Of a DNA stretch of 64,000 bases, positions 36,289 through 44,360 are shown piece by piece. Positions within the stretch are counted from its first letter, which is position 1; every line of letters starts with the position of its first letter. This DNA is from Pseudoalteromonas luteoviolacea DSM 6061 (lineage in GTDB: Bacteria > Pseudomonadota > Gammaproteobacteria > Enterobacterales > Alteromonadaceae), in the NCBI RefSeq assembly GCF_001625655.1, contig NZ_AUYB01000098.1:124001-188000 (forward strand). Reading direction: 5' to 3'. Both the position numbers and the translations under genes were made by a program. Below the pieces are notes generated by a model. That model ran no database searches. It saw nothing but the letters and a program-made list of their open reading frames with translations, and was not told the origin of the DNA.

Positions 36289-37346
36289 TTATCTTCTAGT
36301 ACTTTTTGGTCTTGTTTTCGCTTTTCAAGTTCTTGCTCAATATCTTTTCTTAATGAGTCGGGGATTTGTTCAAATATGAGCTTATCGTCTTCATATTTTA
36401 TTACGTTATCCAACAATTCTCTATCAAAGCTGATAGAAATACCTTTACCTCTACCGGATATTTTTAAATAGGTATTCAATGTTGAGTTGTCGATTGCTAC
36501 TTCTTCAGAGATATTGTGCTCTTGCTTCGCATAAATAGAGAACTCGTTTGACTCGTTTGGGAATACTGCGTTAGCAACGCCCGTGAGCGTGACGGTAGTT
36601 CCTTCTTTAATGCACTCTTTAATGTGTGAGTGGGCTCTTTCTACTTTTTGAGAGGTAACTTCCTTAGAAAAGCCAGACTGAATCGAATAACCCTCTATTG
36701 CGGCTTTTAAGAACCGAGTTTCTTGCTTAGCAGCATCTTTGTCCCGTTGACACCCAACAAATTTTTCAAAATAGTCACGAAACTCTTTGCCAACTCCTTT
36801 TCTAAATTTAATGTATCGACTCGTTAACTGGTCGTGCCACTGGGTCAGGTTAACAGTTGCCCCTAATTGTAGCTTGCCTAAGTCGAGAATTTGACTGAGC
36901 ACTACTTCCAAGTTGTTTGATATATCGACGCCATCACTTTTGGTGAGTATTGCAACTGCAAGCCATTGATGGCCACTTTGCTCATATTCGTAAAATACAA
37001 GGTAACCTCCTTTCACTGAGTGTAGGCTGTCTTGTACCAGCACATGTTCAAAGTGTTTTGCTAGCCTTGTTGTCAATTCAACAAAATTTGTACATTGCAG
37101 TTTGTCGTGGTCTTCTTTGTAGTATTCAGACAGGCGCTTCTCAAAGATAGGGGTACTCTCTGTATCTCCATCTAATGCGAACTCACCTATGTTTAGGTGT
37201 GCGCTTTTAAATATATCTAGTAGTCCATTAGTGAGCACTGAAGAGCTGTCATCTAATTTATTCTCTTCTTCTTTGTGTTGTGTAAATAGCTTTTCGCCAT
37301 CTTTATCACGCTTCACTACGTGAACTATCAAATGCTTAATTGCCAT
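36270..37346 (-). CDS. NdpA/YejK-family 37-kDa nucleoid-associated-type protein
   Basis: The 358-residue protein fits the nucleoid-associated NdpA family in length and pattern. It opens with IKHLIVHVVKRD, followed by RYIKFRKGVGKEFRDYFEKFVGC in the middle and a C-terminal EVAIDNSTLNTYLKISGRGKGISISFDR. Chromosomal YejK binds the nucleoid. This copy lies in the prophage cargo, is AT-rich, and is translationally coupled to a membrane protein. That makes a housekeeping role unlikely and a role in phage defence or exclusion plausible. Confidence 0.82.
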   Translation of the reverse strand: MAIKHLIVHVVKRDKDGEKLFTQHKEEENKLDDSSSVLTNGLLDIFKSAHLNIGEFALDGDTESTPIFEKRLSEYYKEDHDKLQCTNFVELTTRLAKHFEHVLVQDSLHSVKGGYLVFYEYEQSGHQWLAVAILTKSDGVDISNNLEVVLSQILDLGKLQLGATVNLTQWHDQLTSRYIKFRKGVGKEFRDYFEKFVGCQRDKDAAKQETRFLKAAIEGYSIQSGFSKEVTSQKVERAHSHIKECIKEGTTVTLTGVANAVFPNESNEFSIYAKQEHNISEEVAIDNSTLNTYLKISGRGKGISISFDRELLDNVIKYEDDKLIFEQIPDSLRKDIEQELEKRKQDQKVLEDKCQQAS

Positions 37347-37628
37347 GCTTTTCCTATTTAAACGTTATTAGAATGACTTCAAATACAGCGCAAATAGAAG
37401 GTCATCCTTACCTTGATTAAAAGCTTGTGATTTTAGTGTAAATAAAATGTACACAAAAATTAAACATATATAAATGTTTTTATTCGTTCTTTGTAAGCTA
37501 GGCAATGTAATCAATTCGTTTAAAAGTAAAAATATAAAGTAGATTTACCTCGAATCAGAAAAAACACACAGAAAGCAATTCTAGGCACTTTTAGTGATAG
37601 TGTCGTAGGATTGCGCATTTCAAATTGG

Positions 37629-37676
37629 TTTAAACAAACTGAGGCGTTTTTAAAGCGGTTTTAAACATGGTTTAAG
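37629..37676. repeat. Second phased TTTAAA array
   Basis: TTTAAA occurs at 37629, 37649 and 37660, with TTTAAG at 37671; the last three are spaced by exactly 11 bp. It resembles the array at the left end of the prophage (15406-15454), including a shared TTTAAAGCG half. Confidence 0.7.
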
Positions 37677-37705
37677 CCTAGATTACAGGCTTGTTTCGGG
37701 TTTGG

Positions 37706-37734
37706 GTGGTAACTTTACGGGTGAAAGTTACCAC
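37706..37734. repeat. Perfect 11-bp inverted repeat with 7-nt loop
   Basis: GTGGTAACTTT and AAAGTTACCAC face each other just past the stop codon of the leftward gene at 37738. There is no T run on the leftward side, so it is not a classic terminator. It may block exonucleases, slow polymerase, or be a protein-binding site. Confidence 0.6.
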
Positions 37735-37737
37735 TTG

Positions 37738-38307
37738 CTATTCATCTTTATTAAAGTTGACGAACATTTCATACATGTTAGTGACTCTGTATATCCCCAA
37801 CACAGCAGCTAACGTAGCCGTTATAGAGTAAGTGAAAAACAAGTAGGAAACTCCCCAAATAGCCCAGACAACTTCTTTACACCAAGGAATTAAGCCATAA
37901 AGGTAAAATCCGGAATATGCTTGATTTAGCAGAGCAAATACTATGGCAGCTAACTGTAGCACCAAAAAATGCACGAATACTGTATTGATGTCGCAGAACT
38001 CAGTGGTAGTTTCTTTAAGGCTGCCATCTTTAGCAATGTGGTATTGAGCCAAGAAGGTTCTGAATTTTTCGTCTCCAATTGCCATCCATAAAGCAAAACC
38101 ACCAAGGGAAAACCCGAGTAAGTTGGGGACATAATTAAGTACGGATTCCCACCAACCATGGGTGGTCCAGTGTGGCCAAAGCAAAATATTTAGTACAACG
38201 GCTGATAAAAAATAATATGATTTTAGGAGTGCTTTGAAGCCTCCATAATTGCGCCAATAACGAGTTAGTATATTTAAGGACTGGCTATCATCTTTTGATT
38301 GGCTCAC
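37738..38307 (-). CDS. Four-helix membrane protein of the DUF4747 module
   Basis: The 189-residue protein has four clear membrane helices (around YYFLSAVVLNILLW, VPNLLGFSLGGFALWMAI, VFVHFLVLQLAAIVFAL and the C-terminal SYLFFTYSITATLAAVLGIY). No enzymatic motif is seen. It starts 13 bp after the DUF4747 gene, so the two form one operon. A membrane-acting partner of the DUF4747 protein is inferred. Confidence 0.75.
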   Translation of the reverse strand: MSQSKDDSQSLNILTRYWRNYGGFKALLKSYYFLSAVVLNILLWPHWTTHGWWESVLNYVPNLLGFSLGGFALWMAIGDEKFRTFLAQYHIAKDGSLKETTTEFCDINTVFVHFLVLQLAAIVFALLNQAYSGFYLYGLIPWCKEVVWAIWGVSYLFFTYSITATLAAVLGIYRVTNMYEMFVNFNKDE

Positions 38308-38320
38308 TGGTTCTCTCGAA

Positions 38321-39187
38321 TTATCTGAAAAAATCTACAACGGTTTCTGCAAGCCTTCTAAATGCATCCATAGAAGTAGTGTTTTTATCATCATATATAT
38401 CAGAAGCTAAAAATGGTACTTGCTTGGTATCAATTGTAACACTATGGTCGTGCTCATCCCTACCACTCACTTTAGCATGCCCGTATTTAGCTGCAATCTG
38501 AATATTTTCTTTCAATGATTCATCAACGTTTAGAGAAGTGTCTGGCACGGCAGTGTAATTTTGCTCTATTTTTTGGGCATTTTGAGCATTCATTTTTTCT
38601 AAGAATTTTTGCTCAGTGTTCTTTAACGCGTTCGGCCTAGTGATAACAAGTTCAAGCTTTCTTTTTTTCGGTAACTTTATTATGTCTTCTACAACACTCT
38701 CCGTTGGCATGTGCGTGACATTGATTGGCCCGTACACCTCAAAGAGAGATGGGTGATTCAATAGTTTGTTAAAAAAAATGGTTGCTAATTTTGGCGTTAA
38801 TCTTTTCTGGTTCTCATATGCTGAATAAACAATTAAATGTAACTCAGGGAAAAGCATAAAGGTGAATCTAATTGAATTAGGTCTAAGGTGCTCTATTTCT
38901 CTCGTTTTTTCTTTTTCCTTATCAGTTGCGTGTTGCTTTGTTTCTTTGTTGAACCACTCTGAATCTTTATCAAAATTTATATATTTATATATATCACCAT
39001 AGATTGGCTTGATTTGATCTTCGCTGAACTGTAGTTGATGAACATCAGTTAACTCAGCCCAACTAGTTCCCATAAGGTGTATGGGCTTATCTAACTTTCG
39101 TGCACTCCTTATTAATTCAACATACTTTTCAGGACTATGGGGGTGCATAGTAATATTAATAACGCCAACCTCGACCTTTTTTTTCAT
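38321..39187 (-). CDS. DUF4747-family protein
   Basis: The 288-residue protein matches DUF4747. It has an N-terminal VGVINITMHPHSPEKYVELI, a SIRFTFMLFPELHLIVYS core strand region and a later KKRKLELVITRPNA segment. The function of the family is unknown, and members are mostly found in accessory DNA. With the following four-helix membrane protein it forms a compact two-gene cassette. A run of A residues after the start codon (MKKKV) and high AT content mark it as recently acquired cargo. Confidence 0.82.
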   Translation of the reverse strand: MKKKVEVGVINITMHPHSPEKYVELIRSARKLDKPIHLMGTSWAELTDVHQLQFSEDQIKPIYGDIYKYINFDKDSEWFNKETKQHATDKEKEKTREIEHLRPNSIRFTFMLFPELHLIVYSAYENQKRLTPKLATIFFNKLLNHPSLFEVYGPINVTHMPTESVVEDIIKLPKKRKLELVITRPNALKNTEQKFLEKMNAQNAQKIEQNYTAVPDTSLNVDESLKENIQIAAKYGHAKVSGRDEHDHSVTIDTKQVPFLASDIYDDKNTTSMDAFRRLAETVVDFFR

Positions 39188-39335
39188 AAAATAACCGTGA
39201 ATTTATAGTTAACTAAATGATAAATTTACATGATTTATTTAATTACAGTCAATTCAAATAGGAATTTATTATTGTTTAAGTTGATCGATCGCAAAAGCCT
39301 GTTTAGTCTATTAAATTGTTCTAACTACCTTATAT

Positions 39336-39380
39336 GTAAAACCTTTTACGCCTAATTTTCTTTTTCTCCCCCGCTATTCT
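39336..39380 (+). promoter_or_regulatory. Late promoter P2 for the capsid/tail operon
   Basis: The perfect dyad GTAAAACCTTTTAC (39336-39349) is followed by GCCTAATTTT. The best -10-like element, TATTCT, lies at 39375, 25 bp after the dyad and not 17 as in P1 and P3. It stands directly upstream of the protease gene, where Mu has its PI late promoter. Confidence 0.65.
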
Positions 39381-39401
39381 GAGCTCATTGATTCTTAATG
39401 A

Positions 39402-40574
39402 GTGAACATGATGGCAAGCAAACAAAATACTTCTTTTAATTGGTTTGAGATTTTTCGTACAGGTACGCACACCGATTCAAGCGGCAATACACAGGAATTT
39501 ACAGCTGCTGATCTAGATACTGTTGTTAAAAATTTCTCACCTCAAAAAAGTCCATTGGTGGTTGGTCACCCTAAAACCGATGACCCAGCGTGGGGCTGGG
39601 CCAGTGCGCTCAAAGTAGAAGGCGATAAGCTATTCGCGCAAGCAGAAGAAGTAGATCAGGATTTTGCGAATGCGGTTGAAAACAAGCGATACCCAAACCG
39701 CTCTGTTCGCCTCACAAAGGGTGAAGACGGTTATGAGCTTGCGCATATTGGCTTTTTAGGTGGTAAAGCCCCTGCATTAGATGGCATGAAATGGCAATTT
39801 AGCCAAGAGCAAAGCGGTATAGAGTGCGTGATATTAGAGTTTGCTGCCAGTGAACGCATCGAGCGAATGACCATTGATACAACAAAGGCCGTTGTCCACC
39901 TCGTTAAGAATCTTAAAACCTTTTTTACTGACCGCTTTGGTGCTGAACATGCAGATAAGGTGTTTTCTGAATGGGAAGCCGAATATCTGCAAGAGCAAGT
40001 CACGCTTGCTGAGCACGAACAGCGTCAAGAACTCGCTGCAAACCCTGAATTCGCAGCCCCTTCAAATAACTTAGAGGAACTAGAAGTGAGTGACAAAACT
40101 AAAAACGAACCCACCGACACCGAGAAAGCATTGCAGGCCAAACTGGACGCGGCGAACAAGCGTAACGCTGAACATGAATTCAACCAACGTAAGTTTGATG
40201 CGCAAACGTTTATTGATACCAAGGTCAATGGTGGCAACGCCCCGCGTATCACCAAAACAGACGGTTTGGCCGAGTTCATGGCCCACCTTGAAACAGGTGC
40301 AGCAAGCACGTTTGAATTTGCTGCAAGTGATGGCAACCAAACCTCTTCGGCCAACCCCGCAGAGTTCTTTAAAACCTTGCTGCTTTCATTGCCCGAGCAA
40401 AGTGGGCTTACCAAAGAATTCAGCCGCAAAGACGACAACGACGAAACCGAGATTGATAACTCAGCTGATGCACTGGCTCAAAGAGCTGTGGAGTATCAAA
40501 GTGCGCAAGCGAATAAGGGCGTGACAATCAGCCTAAGTACAGCCATGGACCACGTTACGCAGGAGTCAAACTAA
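39402..40574 (+). CDS. Prohead protease fused to scaffold (Mu gpI/Z type)
   Basis: The 390-residue protein starts with GTG at 39402 or ATG at 39408/39411. Its N-terminal half is the Mu gpI-type serine protease: FNWFEIFRTGTHTDSSGN, VVGHPKTDDPAWGW and ELAHIGFLGGKAPALDG with the conserved histidine. The C-terminal half is charged and helical, as expected for scaffold. In Mu, the scaffold Z is made from an internal start in the same frame, and such a start is present here at 40086. It opens the main rightward late operon. Confidence 0.9.
   Translation: MNMMASKQNTSFNWFEIFRTGTHTDSSGNTQEFTAADLDTVVKNFSPQKSPLVVGHPKTDDPAWGWASALKVEGDKLFAQAEEVDQDFANAVENKRYPNRSVRLTKGEDGYELAHIGFLGGKAPALDGMKWQFSQEQSGIECVILEFAASERIERMTIDTTKAVVHLVKNLKTFFTDRFGAEHADKVFSEWEAEYLQEQVTLAEHEQRQELAANPEFAAPSNNLEELEVSDKTKNEPTDTEKALQAKLDAANKRNAEHEFNQRKFDAQTFIDTKVNGGNAPRITKTDGLAEFMAHLETGAASTFEFAASDGNQTSSANPAEFFKTLLLSLPEQSGLTKEFSRKDDNDETEIDNSADALAQRAVEYQSAQANKGVTISLSTAMDHVTQESN
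40086..40574 (+). CDS. Scaffold protein from an internal in-frame start
   Basis: A GTG at 40086 lies in frame with the protease and is preceded at a 7-base spacing by AGAGGA (40073-40078), a strong ribosome site within a coding region. It would yield a 162-residue scaffold (VSDKTKNEPTD...) covering the helical C-terminal half. The arrangement matches the nested I/Z genes of Mu. That the site is used is an inference. Confidence 0.55.
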   Translation: MSDKTKNEPTDTEKALQAKLDAANKRNAEHEFNQRKFDAQTFIDTKVNGGNAPRITKTDGLAEFMAHLETGAASTFEFAASDGNQTSSANPAEFFKTLLLSLPEQSGLTKEFSRKDDNDETEIDNSADALAQRAVEYQSAQANKGVTISLSTAMDHVTQESN

Positions 40575-40954
40575 TGGCCATACCAGGATTAATTAGAAAC
40601 TTTGAGTCTGACACCCCATTGCCTGCAAACCGTTTTGTCGCGGCTGATATTGGCGACTTTATGGCAACCAATGCAACAGGCATACAAAGCCCCATTTTAG
40701 GTGTTACTGAGCAAGGCACAGACAAAAAGTTGCGCGTTGATGTGGTCATGACACAGCTTGCACCCATAGAGCTAGGTGGCGACTTTGCGGGCGGTGAATA
40801 CGCTGTGAGCGATAGCGAAGGCCGCGCAATACCCTTAGACCCAGCCGCTCATACAGAAGATACCGAAATCCACGTAGCTGGCAAGGTACTCGAAAAAGGC
40901 GACGCGGGCACCATTGTCGATATTCATATCGCCCCATTTGTGATCATTAAATAA
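40574..40954 (+). CDS. Capsid decoration-like protein
   Basis: The 126-residue protein begins MAIPGLIRNFESDTPLPANR and has a beta-rich composition. It lies between scaffold and major capsid genes, where transposable siphophages encode a capsid cement or DUF2190-like protein. The start overlaps the previous stop (TAATG). The family call rests mainly on position. Confidence 0.6.
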   Translation: MAIPGLIRNFESDTPLPANRFVAADIGDFMATNATGIQSPILGVTEQGTDKKLRVDVVMTQLAPIELGGDFAGGEYAVSDSEGRAIPLDPAAHTEDTEIHVAGKVLEKGDAGTIVDIHIAPFVIIK

Positions 40955-40965
40955 GGAGCATTGCC

Positions 40966-41898
40966 ATGAGTGATGGTATGCCATTTACCCCCGACGTGCA
41001 GCAAACTGCGATAGCAATTGCCTATACCAATCGTCAGTTAATAGCCGATAGGTTACTACCCTACGCATCTGTGAACAGACGCGAATACAAATGGGGTGAG
41101 TACAATCTAGCGGATAAGTTCACGGTCCCAGATACCAAGATTGGCCGTAAGTCAGAGCCAAACCAAGTTGAGTTTGGTTATGACGACAGAACCGGCTCTG
41201 TGACTGATTATGGTTTATCTGATGTTGTACCAAACGACGATATCACCAACGCGCCACCAAACCACAGCCCGTTGAATGTGGCAACCGAAAACATTACGGA
41301 CTTGGTATTGCTTGGGCGAGAAATACGCGTCGCTAAAAAGTTCTCTGATCCCAATAACTTTGGTATTCACAAAAAGCTTGGCACGGCAGGCCTAAAAAAG
41401 CTAGATGACCCTGAGCTGGATATATTGCGTTGGTTCCTCAACTTACTCGATGAGCCATTAATGCGCCCAAATTGCATGACCATGTCATTTAAAGTGGCAA
41501 CCGCACTTAGGACCAACAAAAAGCTACTGAAAGGCTATAACGGCACGACTGGAGACGAAGGCCTAGTGCCCTGGGCCTACATAAAAGAAGCGCTTGAAAT
41601 AGAGCATATCAATATTGGCCAAGCACGGTTAAACATTGCTAAAAAAGGCAAAGCACCAGTCTTTGAGCGTGCATGGGGCGACAACCTTGCGCTTACCTAC
41701 CATGACCCACTGGCCAGTTTTGAAAACAAACGTATGACCTTTGGACTCACTGCCCGTTACAAGAACCGTGAATCAGGTAGCAAGCCGGTATCTGCGGGTT
41801 TACGTGGCGGTACCAAGGTCATTGTAGGTGAATCAGTCGAAGAGCAAATCATTGCCAAAGGGTGTGGTGTGCTACTAACCGATGTACTGACAGCTTAA
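40966..41898 (+). CDS. Major capsid protein
   Basis: The 310-residue protein lies after protease/scaffold and decoration genes. It has the features of the B3/D3112 major head protein: an N-terminal AYTNRQLIADRLLPYASVNRREYKW, a FGYDDRTGSVTDYGLSD region and a C-terminal GGTKVIVGES. It builds the icosahedral shell with an HK97-like fold in this phage group. No propeptide is apparent. Confidence 0.85.
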   Translation: MSDGMPFTPDVQQTAIAIAYTNRQLIADRLLPYASVNRREYKWGEYNLADKFTVPDTKIGRKSEPNQVEFGYDDRTGSVTDYGLSDVVPNDDITNAPPNHSPLNVATENITDLVLLGREIRVAKKFSDPNNFGIHKKLGTAGLKKLDDPELDILRWFLNLLDEPLMRPNCMTMSFKVATALRTNKKLLKGYNGTTGDEGLVPWAYIKEALEIEHINIGQARLNIAKKGKAPVFERAWGDNLALTYHDPLASFENKRMTFGLTARYKNRESGSKPVSAGLRGGTKVIVGESVEEQIIAKGCGVLLTDVLTA

Positions 41899-41955
41899 CC
41901 ACTTAGCCATTAACTCCCTGTGGGGCTTCGGCCCCTTTACCTTAAGGACAACACG

Positions 41956-42426
41956 ATGTTTGTAAATGCACAGCACACAATCAGTACAATTGGGTTAAGT
42001 CGCTTGTTGGAGTTTGCTAATGGCACATTTGCCCTTGCGTATGATGCCCAGCAAATCACTGAAGATGATTTAAATAAAGCCTTGTTGGCCACACCAGAAA
42101 CAGACATTCAAACCACCCTTTTAAATTGGTTTAACACCGCCTCTACCAATGTGAATAACACGATAGCGGGTTACGTGGCAAAGCTTGAACTCACACAGGC
42201 TGAAGTGGATGCCTCTCCCTTATTGGGTTTAGCCGCTGACTTAATGCGTTATGAGCTATGTAACAACGATGCCGACGAAGGGCTTATGACCAGGCGTAAA
42301 AACGCCATGTTAGAACTTGGTAAAATTGAGGCGGGGACCATTCAAATTAAAGCGCCCTCGCCTATGGCGTCTGGGCCTATTCAAACCAAGCCTTTAGCGA
42401 GCAATTTTGATTGGCAAAGGTACTAA
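41956..42426 (+). CDS. Head-tail joining protein (DUF1320, Mu gp36-like)
   Basis: The ATG at 41956, preceded by AAGGAC, is chosen over upstream in-frame alternatives. The 156-residue product carries the DUF1320 pattern in DLMRYELCNNDADEGLMTRR followed by LELGKIEAGTI. Family members close the head-to-tail interface. It is the expected gene after the capsid gene. Confidence 0.8.
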   Translation: MFVNAQHTISTIGLSRLLEFANGTFALAYDAQQITEDDLNKALLATPETDIQTTLLNWFNTASTNVNNTIAGYVAKLELTQAEVDASPLLGLAADLMRYELCNNDADEGLMTRRKNAMLELGKIEAGTIQIKAPSPMASGPIQTKPLASNFDWQRY

Positions 42427-42429
42427 GTC

Positions 42430-42852
42430 ATGGCAGGCGTATTCATTGATATCTCGGGCGATGCGTTAGAGAAGTTGCAAGTGCTCAATCGTAAAAGCCA
42501 AGTCCCTGAAGATGTATTGGATGACATAGGCGCATTTTTAGATATGGACGTGACCACCCGCTTTTTAAACGAACTGGCACCAGATGGCACCCGCTGGGAA
42601 CAATCCGAAGCTGCAAAAGCGCGCAAAGGATTAACGCTCACCGACCAACGTAACTTAGCTGGCTCTGTCACACACAAGGTTGAAGGCGATGAATTGATAC
42701 ATGGCTTGGGTGAGAAGTACGCTGCCATACATCACTTTGGTGGCAAAACAGGCCGTGGCCATGCTATTACGCTCCCTGCTCAACCAATCATTGGCATCGA
42801 GCAATATCAAGCCGGAGCCATTGTTGAAACGCTTACCGACTGGCTGGTTTAA
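42430..42852 (+). CDS. Virion morphogenesis / tail completion protein (Mu gpG type)
   Basis: The 140-residue protein fits the phage virion morphogenesis family. It has FLDMDVTTRFLNELAPDGTRW and a later HHFGGKTGRGHAITLPAQP, the segment with the conserved H-x-F-G. It is thought to help join heads to tails. The gene is 3 bp after its neighbour. Confidence 0.87.
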   Translation: MAGVFIDISGDALEKLQVLNRKSQVPEDVLDDIGAFLDMDVTTRFLNELAPDGTRWEQSEAAKARKGLTLTDQRNLAGSVTHKVEGDELIHGLGEKYAAIHHFGGKTGRGHAITLPAQPIIGIEQYQAGAIVETLTDWLV

Positions 42853-42866
42853 ACGGAGCTTAAAGC

Positions 42867-43304
42867 ATGTTTAATTTTGATTTAAACCACATTGAAAAGG
42901 CTTTAAATAACGCGCGCATTGCCAAGGTGGGTTTTGCACAAGACTTTAATCAGGCGCGCAGTAAATCAGTGCACGCACCTTTGCTGTATGTATTGCCGCT
43001 GGATGAAGACTATCAGCCAACCAACAGTATTACAGGCCAAGACGAATACGCCGTAACGGAGCTATTTGCCGTGATGATTGTTATTCCTTGCCACAGCGCA
43101 AATAGAAAAACCGACCAACAAATTGAAACACTCCGCGAGCGAGTCAAAACGGCCCTCGCAGGCCTTACTTTTGCGCCCTATGAGCCCATTAAGCTGCATC
43201 GCGGTCGCATGGTGGAGCTCAACGTCCAAACCAACAACCTCATTTACCAGTGCCAGTTTTCAGTGAGTGGGCACATCACCATCAACACCAAGGAACCAAC
43301 ATGA
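42867..43304 (+). CDS. Tail terminator-like protein (DUF1834, Mu gp37-like)
   Basis: The 145-residue protein resembles Mu gp37. It contains DLNHIEKALNNARIAKVGFAQ at the N-terminus and IVIPCHSANRKTDQQIETLRE in the middle. It probably caps the tail tube. The stop overlaps the next start by 4 bp. Confidence 0.78.
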   Translation: MFNFDLNHIEKALNNARIAKVGFAQDFNQARSKSVHAPLLYVLPLDEDYQPTNSITGQDEYAVTELFAVMIVIPCHSANRKTDQQIETLRERVKTALAGLTFAPYEPIKLHRGRMVELNVQTNNLIYQCQFSVSGHITINTKEPT

Positions 43305-43462
43305 AAGCCAACAAAGAAACAGACCTGCCACCCAAATCGAGCAGCCCAACGGAGATTGCACAGCAAGTACAACAGGCCCTTAAACAAAGCGGCAATCGCA
43401 GTAATGCCGCTGGTGCTTTTGTACTCGATGGCGACACGATTAAACCAGGAGCAAGCAAATGA
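43301..43462 (+). CDS. Small phage protein (Mu gp38 position)
   Basis: The ATG at 43301 overlaps the previous stop and gives a 53-residue protein rich in polar residues, ending GAFVLDGDTIKPGASK. It holds the place of the short DUF2635-type protein in Mu-like phages, but similarity is too weak for assignment. Its stop overlaps the tube gene start. Confidence 0.6.
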   Translation: MKANKETDLPPKSSSPTEIAQQVQQALKQSGNRSNAAGAFVLDGDTIKPGASK

Positions 43463-44355
43463 GCTGGCGATTTAAAGACAGGCTAATTATGGCCGACTCT
43501 CTCGGGACCACCCTTACAGGCAACCATGCGATATATGCCAGTGAGGTTGAATTCAACATTGAAGCCGAAACCGAAAAAGACGAAATTGAGCGTGCTCACT
43601 CTGGCGCAAGCCTTGAGATTATCTATGGCGAGCACGTGACGCTGAACTTTAAAACACCGCTGGCCATGAGTGGCAGCGCAGGCTCGGCCCCGGCGATTGC
43701 GCCTTTGCTGTTAGCATGCGGCATGGTGCAAGTCTCTAGCGCGAACGCAGTCACATTCACAAAAGGTGCGGCTACTAAAGCAACCTGCCTTATGCGCTTT
43801 GGCCAAAACACCCATCAAATTACTGAGATGCTTGGCACCTTCAGCATTAACTTGGAAAAAGGCCAGCCTATGGTTAATTGGCAATTTAAAGGGTTGTTTA
43901 GTGCGCCGATACAATCTAGCGGCCCGCCAACGGTTGATTGGTCTCGCTGGAAAAAGCCTTCAACGCTGGGTGTAAACAATAGCAGTGCATTTAAGTTAAA
44001 TGGTCTATCACGCACATTGCACAAGCTCACCGTTGATGTAGGTAATAATGTGGTGTTTGACCGGGCAATCAATCATGAAGAAATCCTCATCACCGGTCAT
44101 GAATCCACGGCGAACATAACTGTTACCAGTGACTCTTTGTCTATCTTCAACCCGTTTGAATTGGCTGGCAGCATTCAGCCTTTTGAGTTTAACCACGGGC
44201 AAGGTGCTGGCAATAAAGTGACGCTGTTAGGACGCTTTCAAATGCCCACACCCAAGTATGCAAGCTTAGAAAGCGAGCTCACAGGCTACGAACTGGACGG
44301 AAAGCTGGTGCCTTCAGACAGTGGCTTTGATGAATTAACCTTAGTATTTGAGTGA
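43459..44355 (+). CDS. Tail tube protein (siphovirus type)
   Basis: The 298-residue protein has the long beta-rich composition and repeated domain layout of the tail tube protein in B3-like transposable phages. It comes straight after the terminator gene and before the chaperones. No sheath gene is present, so the tail is non-contractile. The phrase LTGNHAIYASEVEFNIEAE near the start and a C-terminal LTLVFE are typical strand segments. Confidence 0.75.
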   Translation: MSWRFKDRLIMADSLGTTLTGNHAIYASEVEFNIEAETEKDEIERAHSGASLEIIYGEHVTLNFKTPLAMSGSAGSAPAIAPLLLACGMVQVSSANAVTFTKGAATKATCLMRFGQNTHQITEMLGTFSINLEKGQPMVNWQFKGLFSAPIQSSGPPTVDWSRWKKPSTLGVNNSSAFKLNGLSRTLHKLTVDVGNNVVFDRAINHEEILITGHESTANITVTSDSLSIFNPFELAGSIQPFEFNHGQGAGNKVTLLGRFQMPTPKYASLESELTGYELDGKLVPSDSGFDELTLVFE

Positions 44356-44360
44356 TCCAA

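Larger units (their letters stand above)
37347..37737. other. Intergenic region between two cargo modules
   Basis: This 391-bp stretch holds no gene. It contains the phased TTTAAA array (37629-37676) and a perfect 11-bp inverted repeat (37706-37734). The part next to the NdpA-like start is AT-rich and should contain that gene's promoter. Confidence 0.5.
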
